DNA of 64,000 bases, taken from contig OZ024790.1 in the NCBI GenBank assembly GCA_964017065.1, forward strand, positions 5,938,737 through 6,002,736, read 5' to 3'. The first letter of the stretch is position 1. Every line of letters begins with the position of its first letter. Both the position numbers and the translations under genes were made by a program. The notes under the pieces are model-generated. The model was not told where the DNA came from, did not search any database, and saw nothing but the letters and a program-made list of their open reading frames with translations. Source of the stretch: Haliclona indistincta. Taxonomy: Eukaryota > Porifera > Demospongiae > Haplosclerida > Chalinidae. Shown in pieces: positions 1-10,400 of the stretch.

Positions 1-590
1 CTACTAATGCTCTTTAGCATGTTATTGTACACCCATATTTCAATAGTACTATTATCTAGCTGGTATTTCAAAGTAAGTAAAATTTACTACTAATACATCA
101 TGATATAGAGTGTGTCAGCTATAATTATTGCAACGGATGAAGATTGTACTCTTGTTCAAACCTACGTACCATAACTTGTCATGTGTTTCTCAGCATAATT
201 AGATAATTGTAGCATAATTGCCCTCATTATGCTACATGACAAATTCTAATTTTATTATTGTAATGAAGCACTCAAGATCATGCTAGTAAAGGAAGAGCAA
301 GAAAATATTATTTTTCACTGGAACTATTGTGAGGTGGTATGCAGTGACATAGCTACTGATAGCACAGATCACATCAAGTTGGTGCGGACTGGTCTGATAT
401 TTGCACTGTCTGGAGCGCAAAGCTGCGCTGCTGTCATAGAAGATTAGTAGAGTCGTCTAACTAACCAGCGGATCGAGATGTCTTGCCAAGAACTGAGTGC
501 AACAGTGGCCTGATCTATGGTGAATCTGTAATGCTTGTAGTTGTTCAATTTGTTGTACTAGTGTTTGTATTAACAGAGTATTTAACACTT
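1..590. other. AT-rich stretch with no recognisable gene
   Basis: No convincing exon, RNA gene or repeat boundary was recognised. The sequence is AT-rich with stop codons in all frames. It could be the 5' flank or an upstream intron of the decayed homeobox gene that follows. Confidence 0.4.
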
Positions 591-890
591 TTTTTATAAT
601 GACAGGCAAGCATTATGCGTGCGGCTACAAGTCTACACAGCCACCTTCTGCATTTAAGTTGCAGCTGCCCTCCAACCAAAGCTATGAGGGTGATCGCGAA
701 AGCTCAGTTGACGTTCCATGTGCCCAGCCACACCCTGCGGCATCTCATGTGCGACGCGGAGCCCCACCTAGCAATCATCCTGGATATGAAACCGAAGATG
801 GCAACGTAGAGAAAGCTAGTGAAGTAAAAGGTCAGTGTATTTACATACTTTTACACATGTTATCTGTTTTAATATCTCGGCTGACTGCAG

Positions 891-1848
891 CAGCACTGGT
901 ACGCCAGATGATGATTGCAGAGAGGCGGAAGATTTTGAGGAGACTTCTGATGAAAGTGACACCGAGGAGATTGAGCCTAAGAAGGCAAAGAGGACCAATA
1001 CAGTCTACAGCAGCAATTAGCTTGATAAGTTAGAGCTGGTATTAATTTTATTAGTTACTCATGATATCCGAATACCAAAGTTCGCGAGGAATACTCTTAC
1101 AAAGACTCAGTATCAAACAAGACAGAATCCAGGTACTGATCTTACACTGTTAAAAATGGGGTGTCACTGCGACACCCCTGTTTGTCATTTTTCCACGGGT
1201 CCACTGACAAAACTAGTTTTAAACGGTTTTAAACTGACAATCTAGGGTGTCACACACTGTGGTGTCAGTGTGACACACTAGATTGTCAGTTTAAAACCGT
1301 TTAAAACTAGTTTTGTCAGTGGACCCGTGGAAAAATGACAAACAGGGGTGTCGCAGTGACACCCCAGTTTTAACAGTGTACCATGCATATCAAAAACACC
1401 TTAAAAATACACACACTTCTTACTTTCTAAACCAGGTATGGCTTCAAAACAGGAGAGCACAACAGAGAAGATTAGAAAAAACAGGCAATGTTGGCTACCA
1501 AACAAGATTCCGTCAAAAATGTCCAAAGAAACGTCAAGATGACGTACACATGATGAGGCAAATGCATTACTCTGTTTGCCTGACAGCCCCCACACTCCTC
1601 TCACCCCCTCACCAATGCAATGGACGTCGCCTGTCAGAACCTCAGCTTCTTAGGTGTGCAGGCACAGTTCACAAACCTGCCACTCAGCTCCAATAACACT
1701 CTGCTCCTCAGCACCACAGCAATGCAATGGTCGGTGAATACTGAAGTACCACCATACAATGGTGTCTCCTCATTTCTGGATACTTACTCCACAACCAATG
1801 GCAGCTACATCTATGACTACTCTTCAACTGTGGAAACAGTACACTAAC
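891..1848 (+). pseudogene. Decayed homeobox gene (paired/LIM-type homeodomain remnant)
   Basis: A homeodomain can be read in pieces in different frames. An acidic stretch ends in a basic arm KKAKRT (about 980-1000). It continues into helix-1-like LDKLELV after an in-frame TAG at 1018-1020, where a glutamine codon is usual. Then YPNTKVREE is read in another frame (1065-1091), and helix 2 LLQRLSIKQDRIQ in a third, ending at 1132 with a CAG|GTACTG donor. After an intron (1133-1435) the recognition helix VWLQNRRAQQRRLEK starts at 1436 in phase 0. An intron between homeodomain residues 46 and 47 is a known position in paired- and LIM-class genes. The region downstream also changes frame (2, then 1, then 0) before a stop near 1847. 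An open stretch at 599-830 could be an upstream exon, but its phase does not fit. Seen: the motifs and the breaks. Inferred: a pseudogene. Sequencing errors could mimic some breaks. Confidence 0.68.
1143..1380. repeat. Near-perfect palindromic element inside the homeobox intron
   Basis: The 238 bases form two arms of about 118 bp that are almost exact reverse complements around 1261. Both ends read TACACTGTTAAAA or TTTTAACAGTGTA. There is no coding capacity. The structure fits a foldback or MITE-type non-autonomous DNA element. It lies wholly inside the 303-bp homeodomain intron and ends 55 bp before the splice acceptor. Arm identity is high, so insertion or gene conversion looks recent compared with the surrounding decay. 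Confidence 0.85.
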
Positions 1849-2168
1849 ACTCACACTTATGACAAATGCTCATTCCTATTAAATTCTAGTTCTTGTTGCA
1901 TAATTATTATGAAGAATATTGGGTAAAATGACATTTTATTAACTTTCTTAAAACATTTACAATTTTCGCTAAACTGAAGTTACATAATAATTATAGTAAG
2001 ATTTTCATTAAAATTATTATTTCAAAATAAAGCGAACAGATTGGCACTAGCAAGTGTGTGCTGAGCGCTGCCTATGTTGCACCCAGTTGATTATAGGGCA
2101 AAGAGTATGTATATGTCCTTAGTTCTTACACAATAAGGAATAGAATTCTTATTCTGCTAAACACTCAG

Positions 2169-2249
2169 CAGAAGCAGGTTGAAATGCAGGCAGAGGCAAT
2201 TGCAAATCTTACTTCTTACCTGAAAAAGCAACTACGTACCTCAAAATAA
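2169..2249 (+). pseudogene. Stray copy of the terminal exon of the TRP-like channel gene
   Basis: An AG acceptor is followed by 26 codons and TAA encoding QKQVEMQAEAIANLTSYLKK and six more residues. This is nearly the same as the last exon of the channel gene at 14098-14204, which encodes QKQLEMQAEAIANLTSYLKQ. No other channel exon was recognised upstream, where the homeobox remnant lies. It is probably an exon left from a partial duplication 12 kb away. A still-used last exon of an unrecognised gene is possible but less likely. Confidence 0.65.
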
Positions 2250-2527
2250 TAACTGCCTGAAACGGCTTAACTGCATTCTCTATTAATTTTTAAGAGTTAA
2301 CTGACACATCACTAGTCTACATGTACAACTTATACATTAGTAATTTATTGCAGTTGTAGTAGAGTGTTGATGAGAAATTGCAATAAAGCTAACCTCATCT
2401 CATTGTGGAGAAAGCAAGTGTTTCTTGTGCGGCAAGCTGCACATTATGATGCTTTGATGATGCTCGTGCTAGCTCCGCCCAAAATTGATTCGCGATAAAA
2501 AATTTCATGATGATCATAATAATAAAA

Positions 2528-2895
2528 ATTAAAAAGATTTCTATCGAAATCAAAAGGATGTAGGGTTGTGAAATCTACCACTGGTCAACAATGTAAACTA
2601 ACAAGGAACAAGCATGGAATGGTAACACGATTGACTTGCTAACAGACCATAGATCCCTACATCAGTGGCTGCTGTAGTTGACTATAGCTAGTTCAGCTTG
2701 TTGCTGTTGACTGACACCTGACGTGCATTCAGCTTGTGACAGCTTATGTACAGCCACTGATGTAGGGATCTATGGTCTGTTAGCAAGTCAATCGTGTTAC
2801 CATTCCATGCTTGTTCCTTGTTAGTTTACATTGTTGACCAGTGGTAGATTTCACAACTCTACATCCTTTTGATTTCGATAGAAATCTTTTTAATT
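2528..2895. repeat. Long inverted-repeat MITE, copy A
   Basis: The left arm (about 2543-2672) and right arm (about 2757-2885) are reverse complements and enclose about 85 bp. Both carry AAAAAGATTTCTATCGAAAT at the outer end and CCACTGATGTAGGGATCTAT at the inner end. A second copy lies in opposite orientation at 15126-15715. Similarity between the copies extends about 200 bp beyond the right arm, to about 3095, so the mobile or duplicated unit is larger than the hairpin. Confidence 0.8.
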
Positions 2896-3216
2896 TTCTT
2901 GTTTGTGTCCTTTTTTCGTTTTCAGTGAAGTGCAGTTCAATATCATGCAATTACTGTGCCATCTTTGTTTCCACCATTGGTTTGGTTTTCCTGTTGTTGA
3001 TGGCTTTTCTTTATTATTAACAATTTTAAACTTGTGGCTAAATAATTCTTATGCTGTAGATATCAGCTCGCCTACGCATGCATGAATACAGTGCAAACGA
3101 GCCCCGCCCACACTTGTTTACGGCGGTTATAATTATCTGGCAAGGCAGAATGGTGATTCTGCGCTTGCTAGCTTACCGTTCTTCGAAGACTCCATACAAA
3201 TATGTGTTCTCCGTGA

Positions 3217-3853
3217 TCTATACACCATTTTAGTCGCTAATCATTTTCCCGCGCGCGCCCGTACAACACCGGACATGACCGTGTCGACGCCACCATTTTG
3301 TCGGTATTGTGCTGCAGGCAAAACACAAGGTTTCGTCTTTTTGCGTGCTTAGGTAGGTACTTTGCACACACAAGCGAAAGTATATTGCTTATATGAGTCA
3401 GTAGAGCTTGACAACGCGCTTTTCTATCTCTCGAACAGCCAGCAAAGTGGGAAATATGGAACGAATCTACTAACATTTTGTTCGATTTTACTGGCACACT
3501 GTGCCTACGCGCAACTACATCATGGTAGCAAACAATACTGGATAGCGGCCTTGATCGAACAGTCCAATCGATAATAGCTTGGCTGATACTGATCAGCAGC
3601 AAGACTGGACCGGTTTCTAGCAGTCAACTTTGAGTCCGCTTGTTAAATTCGCTTTCTTGACCGAGATTGTGCCAGTAATGTTCGTTTGTAAACTCTTAAG
3701 CTTGCAATGTAATATTCTATCGCTTGCAAATGGAAAGTAGCTTGCCAAGCGCGCAAAGAAACGAATATCTTTTGTTTTACCAGCAGCACAATACCGTCAA
3801 TATGGCGGTCCAAAGATTCGCGCCTATTAGCGCCTAAAATGGTCTATACGGCG
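3217..3853. repeat. Non-autonomous DNA element with long, partly diverged terminal inverted repeats
   Basis: The ends read TATACACCATTTTAGTCGCT on the left and, as reverse complement on the right, TATAGACCATTTTAGGCGCT. Similarity continues inward for roughly 150 bp, including a shared GGTATTGTGCTGC block. No transposase is present. Short open frames inside, on either strand, have no recognisable domain. Target-site duplications were not resolved. Confidence 0.65.
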
Positions 3854-4381
3854 TGCGCGTGGCGATACTCAAGCTTGTGCTTGGTCACGTGCGCTAACCA
3901 CAGCTTGGTCACGTGCGTATTGCGCAATCACTATAATTATTAATGGCGACAATGGATCACGATCGAGAAATCGCGGAATTTATATCGCCGTTTCGCTAAA
4001 AACTAAGTTCAAAAGGCACATGCCAGGAGAATTTCACGACTGTTCGTGGGTGTTTTGGTCTCGGCACTGCTCACGTAAAGGTGCTAGGCGAGTGGAAGAA
4101 AGAAAGAAGAAAACGAAGATGACGAAACTCGATTTTCACCGTTTCCAGGTTCGTCACTTTAGTAACAATCTCGAGCAATCTCCTTGCTACTGTAAGATGG
4201 GGCAACGCCAGATAGCAGATTTAAGTGTCTTTGGACGTATAAAATTCATCACCAGGCGAAATACCAGCGTTTGAACGCTAATACATTGTATGTAGCCGCC
4301 ATCTTGTTTTCTCGTTCAACCCTACAAATAGGGAGACACTACCGTGTCTCCCTAATTATTATTATTTTTGACGCCGAGGAG

Positions 4382-4671
4382 ATGGAAGCTAGTTCTGTTG
4401 ATATATTACTGGAGCCACTTGATACTGACGATGTATCCGAAGTTGAAGACGTCGCTGAAACTGATGAAACTAAAGTTAGAACATACTTTAATATACTGAT
4501 TCGGGAGCAGCAGCTTACGATAAGTTTTCTTATTTGCAGATCGACCAAGTTTTGCAAAAAGAAGGCCTTGTGCAGTTGTTGGATGCAGTAAAGGAGATGG
4601 ATAGTCTCATTCAGTTTTCTAGTGCCGTGAATAGGAGCGAACAACTGGATAGTGAACACGTGAGCCATTGA
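4382..4671 (+). CDS. Candidate small two-exon gene, acidic protein of about 74 residues
   Basis: ATG at 4382 opens an acidic exon (4382-4474, 31 codons, rich in D and E) ending AAA|GTTAGA. A TTTGCAG acceptor gives a second exon (4540-4671) that joins in phase 0 and ends in TGA. The second exon reads IDQVLQKEGLVQLLDAVKEM and onward, with helix-like periodicity. No family is recognised. The same second exon in another frame contains CAVVGCSKGDG, which resembles the start of a THAP zinc finger but stops at once. A short hairpin (GGGAGACAC/GTGTCTCCC, about 4331-4355) lies just upstream. The gene is a guess from splice sites and an open frame; a chance exon pair is a real alternative. Confidence 0.3.
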
Positions 4672-5754
4672 ACTCTAACCTCGATCTCGCTCAGAAACGG
4701 TTAAAGTCGATGTTACACATTTTCACAGAAATGCAATACCTTGCTAAAATTAAAATGGGGAGAAATTTAAGGGACAAATGTTAGTAGGTTATGCTGCATA
4801 CTAAAAATTTATCTGCACAAGCTAGATAACTTGCTGCCACTCAACCAGTACTGCGTCACCGTCCCCAGGTTTGTATTACAACCATCAACTTAGCAACACA
4901 GTCTTTTGCCGACCAATCATGATTTATGAGTGTAACGCAACTCAATAGAAATAGTTGGAACTTAATTTTTTGAGAAAACAATCAGAAAATTTGAAATGTG
5001 ATTCAATATTCAACTCAGTAAAAATTGAATATTATTATCACATTATTTGTTAGCCGCTCCATCCAACAGATCAAGGACTCTCATATTCTGCATGTAAGTT
5101 TCTGAGCTAATAAAGCATCGAAGGTGCAATGTGATGGAGGAGTGTTAGTATGGAATCAGCAGACAACAAGTGTGCATGCAAAGGATCAATGGAAGCATGA
5201 AGTAGAAGTAAATTCATGCATGCCAGGAGCAGTTCATGGTAACAGAACTATACGAAAGCTAGCTATTAGTGGATTCAGTGGCAGCTATCCAGGAACTGTA
5301 CAAGCTGTTGTACATAAGATACAAGCTGTTGTATTGAAGCCAAGCAAAATGATGCTCACTTGTCACTCTTATTCAGGCTCTCTCTGAAAATAACTTTTCA
5401 TATTGTGGTGAAAAAGTTCTGCAAAATTAATTTCAGTTCTATCATGAATCAAGCCTTTAAGCGCACACACAACCAGATGCCTTGAGGCTCCGCCCACCTT
5501 ATAAGTGTGTATCACAGTACTGATGGCTATAATAGCACTTTGTATACTTAGTAAGTGTCTGCCAAAGTTATTGATGTGCAAACATATTTGGCGTACTGTA
5601 ATCACTGCCTTGATCATAATTGAATTTTCTGTAATTCATAGTGGTGAACCAAGTGTTTGGCAAGTTTTATAGAATCAGTTTGGTTGACTTATACTGAAAT
5701 GTTTTGCCATGCAACATGTATTTGTCAGAAAATCACACACACACAAGTATTGGT
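4672..5754. other. Intergenic stretch, no supported gene
   Basis: No exon chain was recognised. Part of 5150-5350 resembles the dispersed sequence seen near 24480-24600 on the other strand (ATCAATGGAAGCAT type words). The frame at 5124-5387 is therefore probably repeat rather than gene. Confidence 0.4.
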
Positions 5755-6438
5755 GTATATGTTACGACCCGATTCACAACCTGACCCGTTTCGAAGCCGG
5801 CCGCCGGTTTCGAAGCCGGTTAACCCAATTTACAACCACATAACTCAGTTGACCCGGTCTAAAACCGAACGTTTCAAAGCTTCAGGGTGCCCATCTGCAT
5901 GCTAGATCGACAGAACCTACGTAGGAGTGCTGTTGCGGTTATAGCTTATGCAGTGCAGCGCAGCAAGACTGGAAAGTGTCCGCGGAGGCGTTTTAGAGCA
6001 TCATGTGCTACTACAGTCATCGACAGGAGCGTCGTTGTAAGTGGTTTAGCAGCGCAGCACAGCAAGCCTACCTGCTAAATTGACAGGAATGTCGTTACGA
6101 GTGGTTCAGCAACGCAGCGCAGCAAGAAATGTTGCATGCATGCAACATGTACAGTTGTCATTTTAACAATCAAACTGCACTAAATCCATAGGAACATGTC
6201 ACAGCTTCTTCTTCAGACGTGACTCCTGTACATGTACATGGAAGCAAAGAACAATATGATTGCGATGCAATGTATATGGACACTCAAAGTACACATTATG
6301 TCTAGTAGTCGAAGTCTATTACACGCGCACACTTAACATTATGCACGCTTTGAATCTGGCGCGCAGCTAACCCGCTTCGAAACCGGTCGACCGGTTTCGA
6401 AGCGGGTCAAAGGTTGTGAATCAGGTCGTAACATATAC
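5755..6438. repeat. DNA-transposon-like element with GTATATGTTACGACC ends
   Basis: The left end GTATATGTTACGACC and right end GGTCGTAACATATAC are exact complements. Inside each end is a further self-complementary block built from CGGTTTCGAAGCSGG (near 5788-5822 and 6368-6408). The core holds imperfect direct repeats containing GCAGCGCAGCAAG and GACAGGARYGTCGTT (about 5950-6125). There is no transposase. This is a non-autonomous element of about 680 bp with compound palindromic ends; its superfamily is not assignable by eye. Confidence 0.75.
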
Positions 6439-7063
6439 AAGTAGTAAGAATACTGACAGCTTTCACTTTCTGCATAGGCGGCAGGGATACAGAAATGCAT
6501 TTTCGCCCGGGCTCTTAACCCTTTAAGCCCTAATGACGCCTAAATTTAGGCATCATAATTGACTCCACCTACTCTAGACGTCATAAACAGTGTGATAAGT
6601 TCTTTAGAAAGGTCAAACTAAGTTTAATTGCAAAAGATGACTTTACCTGAAAAAAACTACTGATTTATGTCACGCCCTCCCCACTCAAACGTACAGAATG
6701 GGGGGAATTATAAAGCGGGCATCCCCCGTTAACCCGGGGTTTGAAGGGGCAGAGCCCCTCGCTGCTTTCAGCATTTTTAGGGCTTCAGGGTACCCTGAAA
6801 TGCATACTTTGGCATAGAATACGGTCTAAACTGTGCTGTTTGCTCACCTGGACACCACCAGGTTTTGTATACCCTGGGTACCCTGAAGCACTGCATCATG
6901 CAGGGGTAAATGAAGACCAAAATTAGCTGAAAAATGACGGAGTTTAGAACATGGTCGTAAACTTTGACATGCCAGGAAAAAAAACAGTAGGATTCCCAGC
7001 GCTGGCCGGGGCCTGCAGCCGCTTATGCTTTCTAGTTCACAATGTGGTTGGTTGCTTTGGTTT
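6439..7063. other. Intergenic stretch with short palindromes, no gene seen
   Basis: It contains a small palindrome GACGCCTAAATTTAGGCATC (6534-6553) and GC-rich runs around 6690-6760. The short open frames have no recognisable domain. Confidence 0.35.
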
Positions 7064-7222
7064 TAGTGGAACCTCTCTAAGGCGGACACCATTGCAACCT
7101 ACAAAATTGTCCATTATAGAGAGGGTATTCTCTGGTCAGGGGTTTATTATACATTATGTGGGTTATATTTGGGATTCAGTATAGAGGGATGAGGGGTATT
7201 TGCCATGAGGGGTTCCACTGTA
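7064..7222. repeat. Short TA-flanked MITE (GTGGAACC ends)
   Basis: The left end TAGTGGAACCTCTC and right end GAGGGGTTCCACTGTA are inverted copies, with TA at both outer edges, over about 155 bp. TA targets and CAGTGGAACC-type ends are typical of pogo/Tigger-like Tc1-mariner relatives. The left end lacks the C expected after TA. It lies just upstream of the first recognised exon of the channel gene. Confidence 0.6.
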
Positions 7223-7413
7223 TTCATGCATACTGCTTGTTCCAGTGATTGCAATAAGTTTTAATTGTTTTGCAGCCCAGGGTTCGGAAAATACACTGTG
7301 TACTATATCACAGCACTATGCGCTATGTACATCGCAGCCCAAATTGATTATTGCTTTCATTCTCAAATTTCAACTGCTAGTTTTAGGCACTAGAACATTA
7401 TTACTATTTTCAG

Positions 7414-10400
7414 GCTACTCAAATATCCAACAAGCTGGATACTATTTTAGAGAAGAATGAACAAAAGAGAGAGATGTTGCTACTATCTCTAAACTTTGTG
7501 ATACCTCGACCGACATTGTTCTACTTGGCAGTTGAGATTATCCATCTGTATACAATCTCGTACGAACTTGAATCTTTATGCAACATCATTTTATCTAATG
7601 TAAGCTACACTCAATAATAATGTGGAGTATGATAGTTTATTATAATTTTGTTTGTAGGAAGCTTTTGTGCAGAAAGCTGTTAGCTTAAAATCTTTGACTG
7701 ATGCTGAGTGTTTGTGCCTGCTGAAGGCAGTCCCTGACCCTCCTCAAACACTGGGTTGGGTCTGTCTACTCGATGCTGTGGTAATAATGTATCTATGTGA
7801 AGGGTATACATAAACTGTGCTTTATGTAATCAGGTTGAAGAGGTGTTTGCTGCTGGTCTTCCAGCCATTGTGGATCAGTTGGTTAATACTGCATTTAGAG
7901 ATGCCTGTCCTAAGTTGTTGAGTATCGCTAGCAGCACCAGCAGGACCACAGCTAGTGCTCGAGTTATTGCCATTGCTGTGGCCGTTGAAGAGAAGACAAA
8001 CACAGACAATCCAGTCGATAAGGTGCTACTGGAACTGCTACAGCGTCCTGAAGCTACCAGGGAATCGGTTAGTAGATGATCATTGTAGAGAGATGAACAT
8101 TTTTTGCACCCAAAGTATTCAAATAAGCACATAATCCTTCAATTTTCAGATCCAATGTGCTCTCGAAGCTATTCTCAGTTTCCATCCACATCCATTAAAC
8201 ATGGAGTGTGATCAGTGTGCAGTTGAGCTAGCTGCTGAGCGTGGTCCTCATTTTACTGAACTAGCTGTTCGTCTGTTTGAGTGGAGCTGCTCAGAGTATA
8301 ACATGAATGTTGTAGAAATACTGACTACTCTAGTCAAGAGGAAGCACATTAATGACACTATGGTGAGTTAAAATGTCAAATGCTCCCTACATGACTGAGC
8401 ATCTCACTATTATATTATATGGATAGTCTGTCTGTAGTCTATTTGTGAATGCTACAAAATTACTGAGGGTTTAGGCTTAGTATTAGCACATACTGATTTT
8501 ATTTTTTCTTCAGCTGTCAGTCATTGTTGAGGCTCAAAAGTCAGTACTTGATGATGTGTCATCACTGGCCGTGCTGTGTGCTGCTAATGGTTATGTGCTG
8601 ACACCACTAGTGATTGCTAAGACTTTCCAAATTGACCTGGAAGAGTTGTTCATGAGTGTCATTCCAGTGAGTTAAACAACCAACAGCTTAACATGTAGCT
8701 CACATAGGTATTGTAGTCATTAAGCCTTGGTGGGTGGACCCATGATACTGTAATCGAGTAACTGTAAAATATAACTGTAATCGCGTTATCTGTCGTTCAT
8801 TCACTCTGTCTGTTACACCATTTTTTGCAGCGCATGCTGAAAGGTAAGCTCTGAAACTAGCATCATAAGTAGAACTCAGTGTTATCTCGCTTTTGAAGTA
8901 CTGAAAGTTGAATGCGAAGCTTAGTTCTTGAGTTATGGTGTAATTTCCTCACCTCGATGCCCGTTTCTGGCGATCTGGACTTCTGTGAAGCTAACACCAT
9001 TCACAGTTACCTGTTTTGCACTCATTATTAGCTGATACTGCTACTAGCAAAAGAGTATAGTCTACTGACTCCTTCTGCTTCTGCAGGAGTATATGTGCTC
9101 TAGATTTCACAGTAATTATTTATCATGACAACTGCCTTGTGTTTTAGGTATCGGAAGAAGCTGGTATTTTGCTTTTGAAGAATTTCAAGCTCAACCTGTA
9201 CTCAGTGCAGTGCACAAGGTCATCTGATGGCTACAATGCTCTGCATATTGCTGCTGATAATGATTTCACTAATCTCACAAAGAAGATCCTGGATAGCGGT
9301 TTCTCTCGTCTACTCTGGGTCCAGGACACTACTGGTCACTATCCAGTGGAGATAGCTCTAGACAAGCGTCATTACTGTACAGCACCACTCATGATAAGAG
9401 AAATGGATGATCGGTAAGAAACTGACGACATTATGGGCACATTTGATTTGTATCTTGTAGTACACTCTGTCTCAGCAATGACAAGCAGCTCAAACCAAGA
9501 ATCAGATTTCAAAGTCTTTTGTTTGCTCTTATAAAAGTCAACAAAAAAGAAGCTGAATCGGATCATGTAAGATTCACTTTTAAGTTTGTCATACATTTCA
9601 GATACTGAATAAATTAATAGCTGCTCAGCGATTCAGTCTTGTAATGGCTTGAATCACTCAGCAGTTATGTGGGCCGCACAGTTAACTATTAGAGAGTCAA
9701 ACTGTTTCATCAAAAAATAACTCCATGCTTATTTCAAAGAATTATTTTTTAAAGCACTAACTGATGATACTAATCATGCAATAGCCTAAAGCTTTAAGTT
9801 ATTATTATTATTATTTTAATGTTTTATAGATTCAGGAGTGTATCAATGCTATACTGGATACTACAGTGAGTGGTGATGATAAGATGGCTTATCATGATGT
9901 ACTAGAGGCTGATGAGAATGGACACACCCCAGACAGTCCTTCCTTCAATGAGAAGTCTCAATCGTCAACTGAGATTATTGGAAAACACGTTCTTGAAGTC
10001 AGTTAACTTTATACCTCAATCTTAATTTACCACGTTAACTTGTTTATGCAGGAGACTGGTAGTCATAAGAGCTTCAAAGCTTTGATAAGCTACAGGTGGA
10101 AAAAATACGGATGGAAACTGCTTGGGTAAGAAAGTTTTTGAATTGTGTTACCAATTTTGTTTGCAGTGATACCTTTCTTTCATCTCTTGCTCATGGTAAA
10201 TTCAGTCATAGTCTGAGGTTGGGAATATGCGCCATAGCCGGCCTTATTTGTGGACTTTTTAGTTCCTTGCTTTTTCAAGCCTGTGGCTCTGCAATAGAAT
10301 AGCTTGCTAGCCACCCACAGTGACGCAATTCACATGAGCTCCGCCCACACTAACACTAGCTACCAATCACAATGCTACAAGACATACACGGAATTCTAAA

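Noticed and set aside
599..1033. 144-residue plus-strand gene
   Set aside because: The frame crosses a likely splice region, and its 3' part reads the homeobox acidic region out of frame.
4540..4600. THAP zinc-finger gene
   Set aside because: Only CAVVGCSKGDG matches; a stop follows at once and the other THAP residues are absent.
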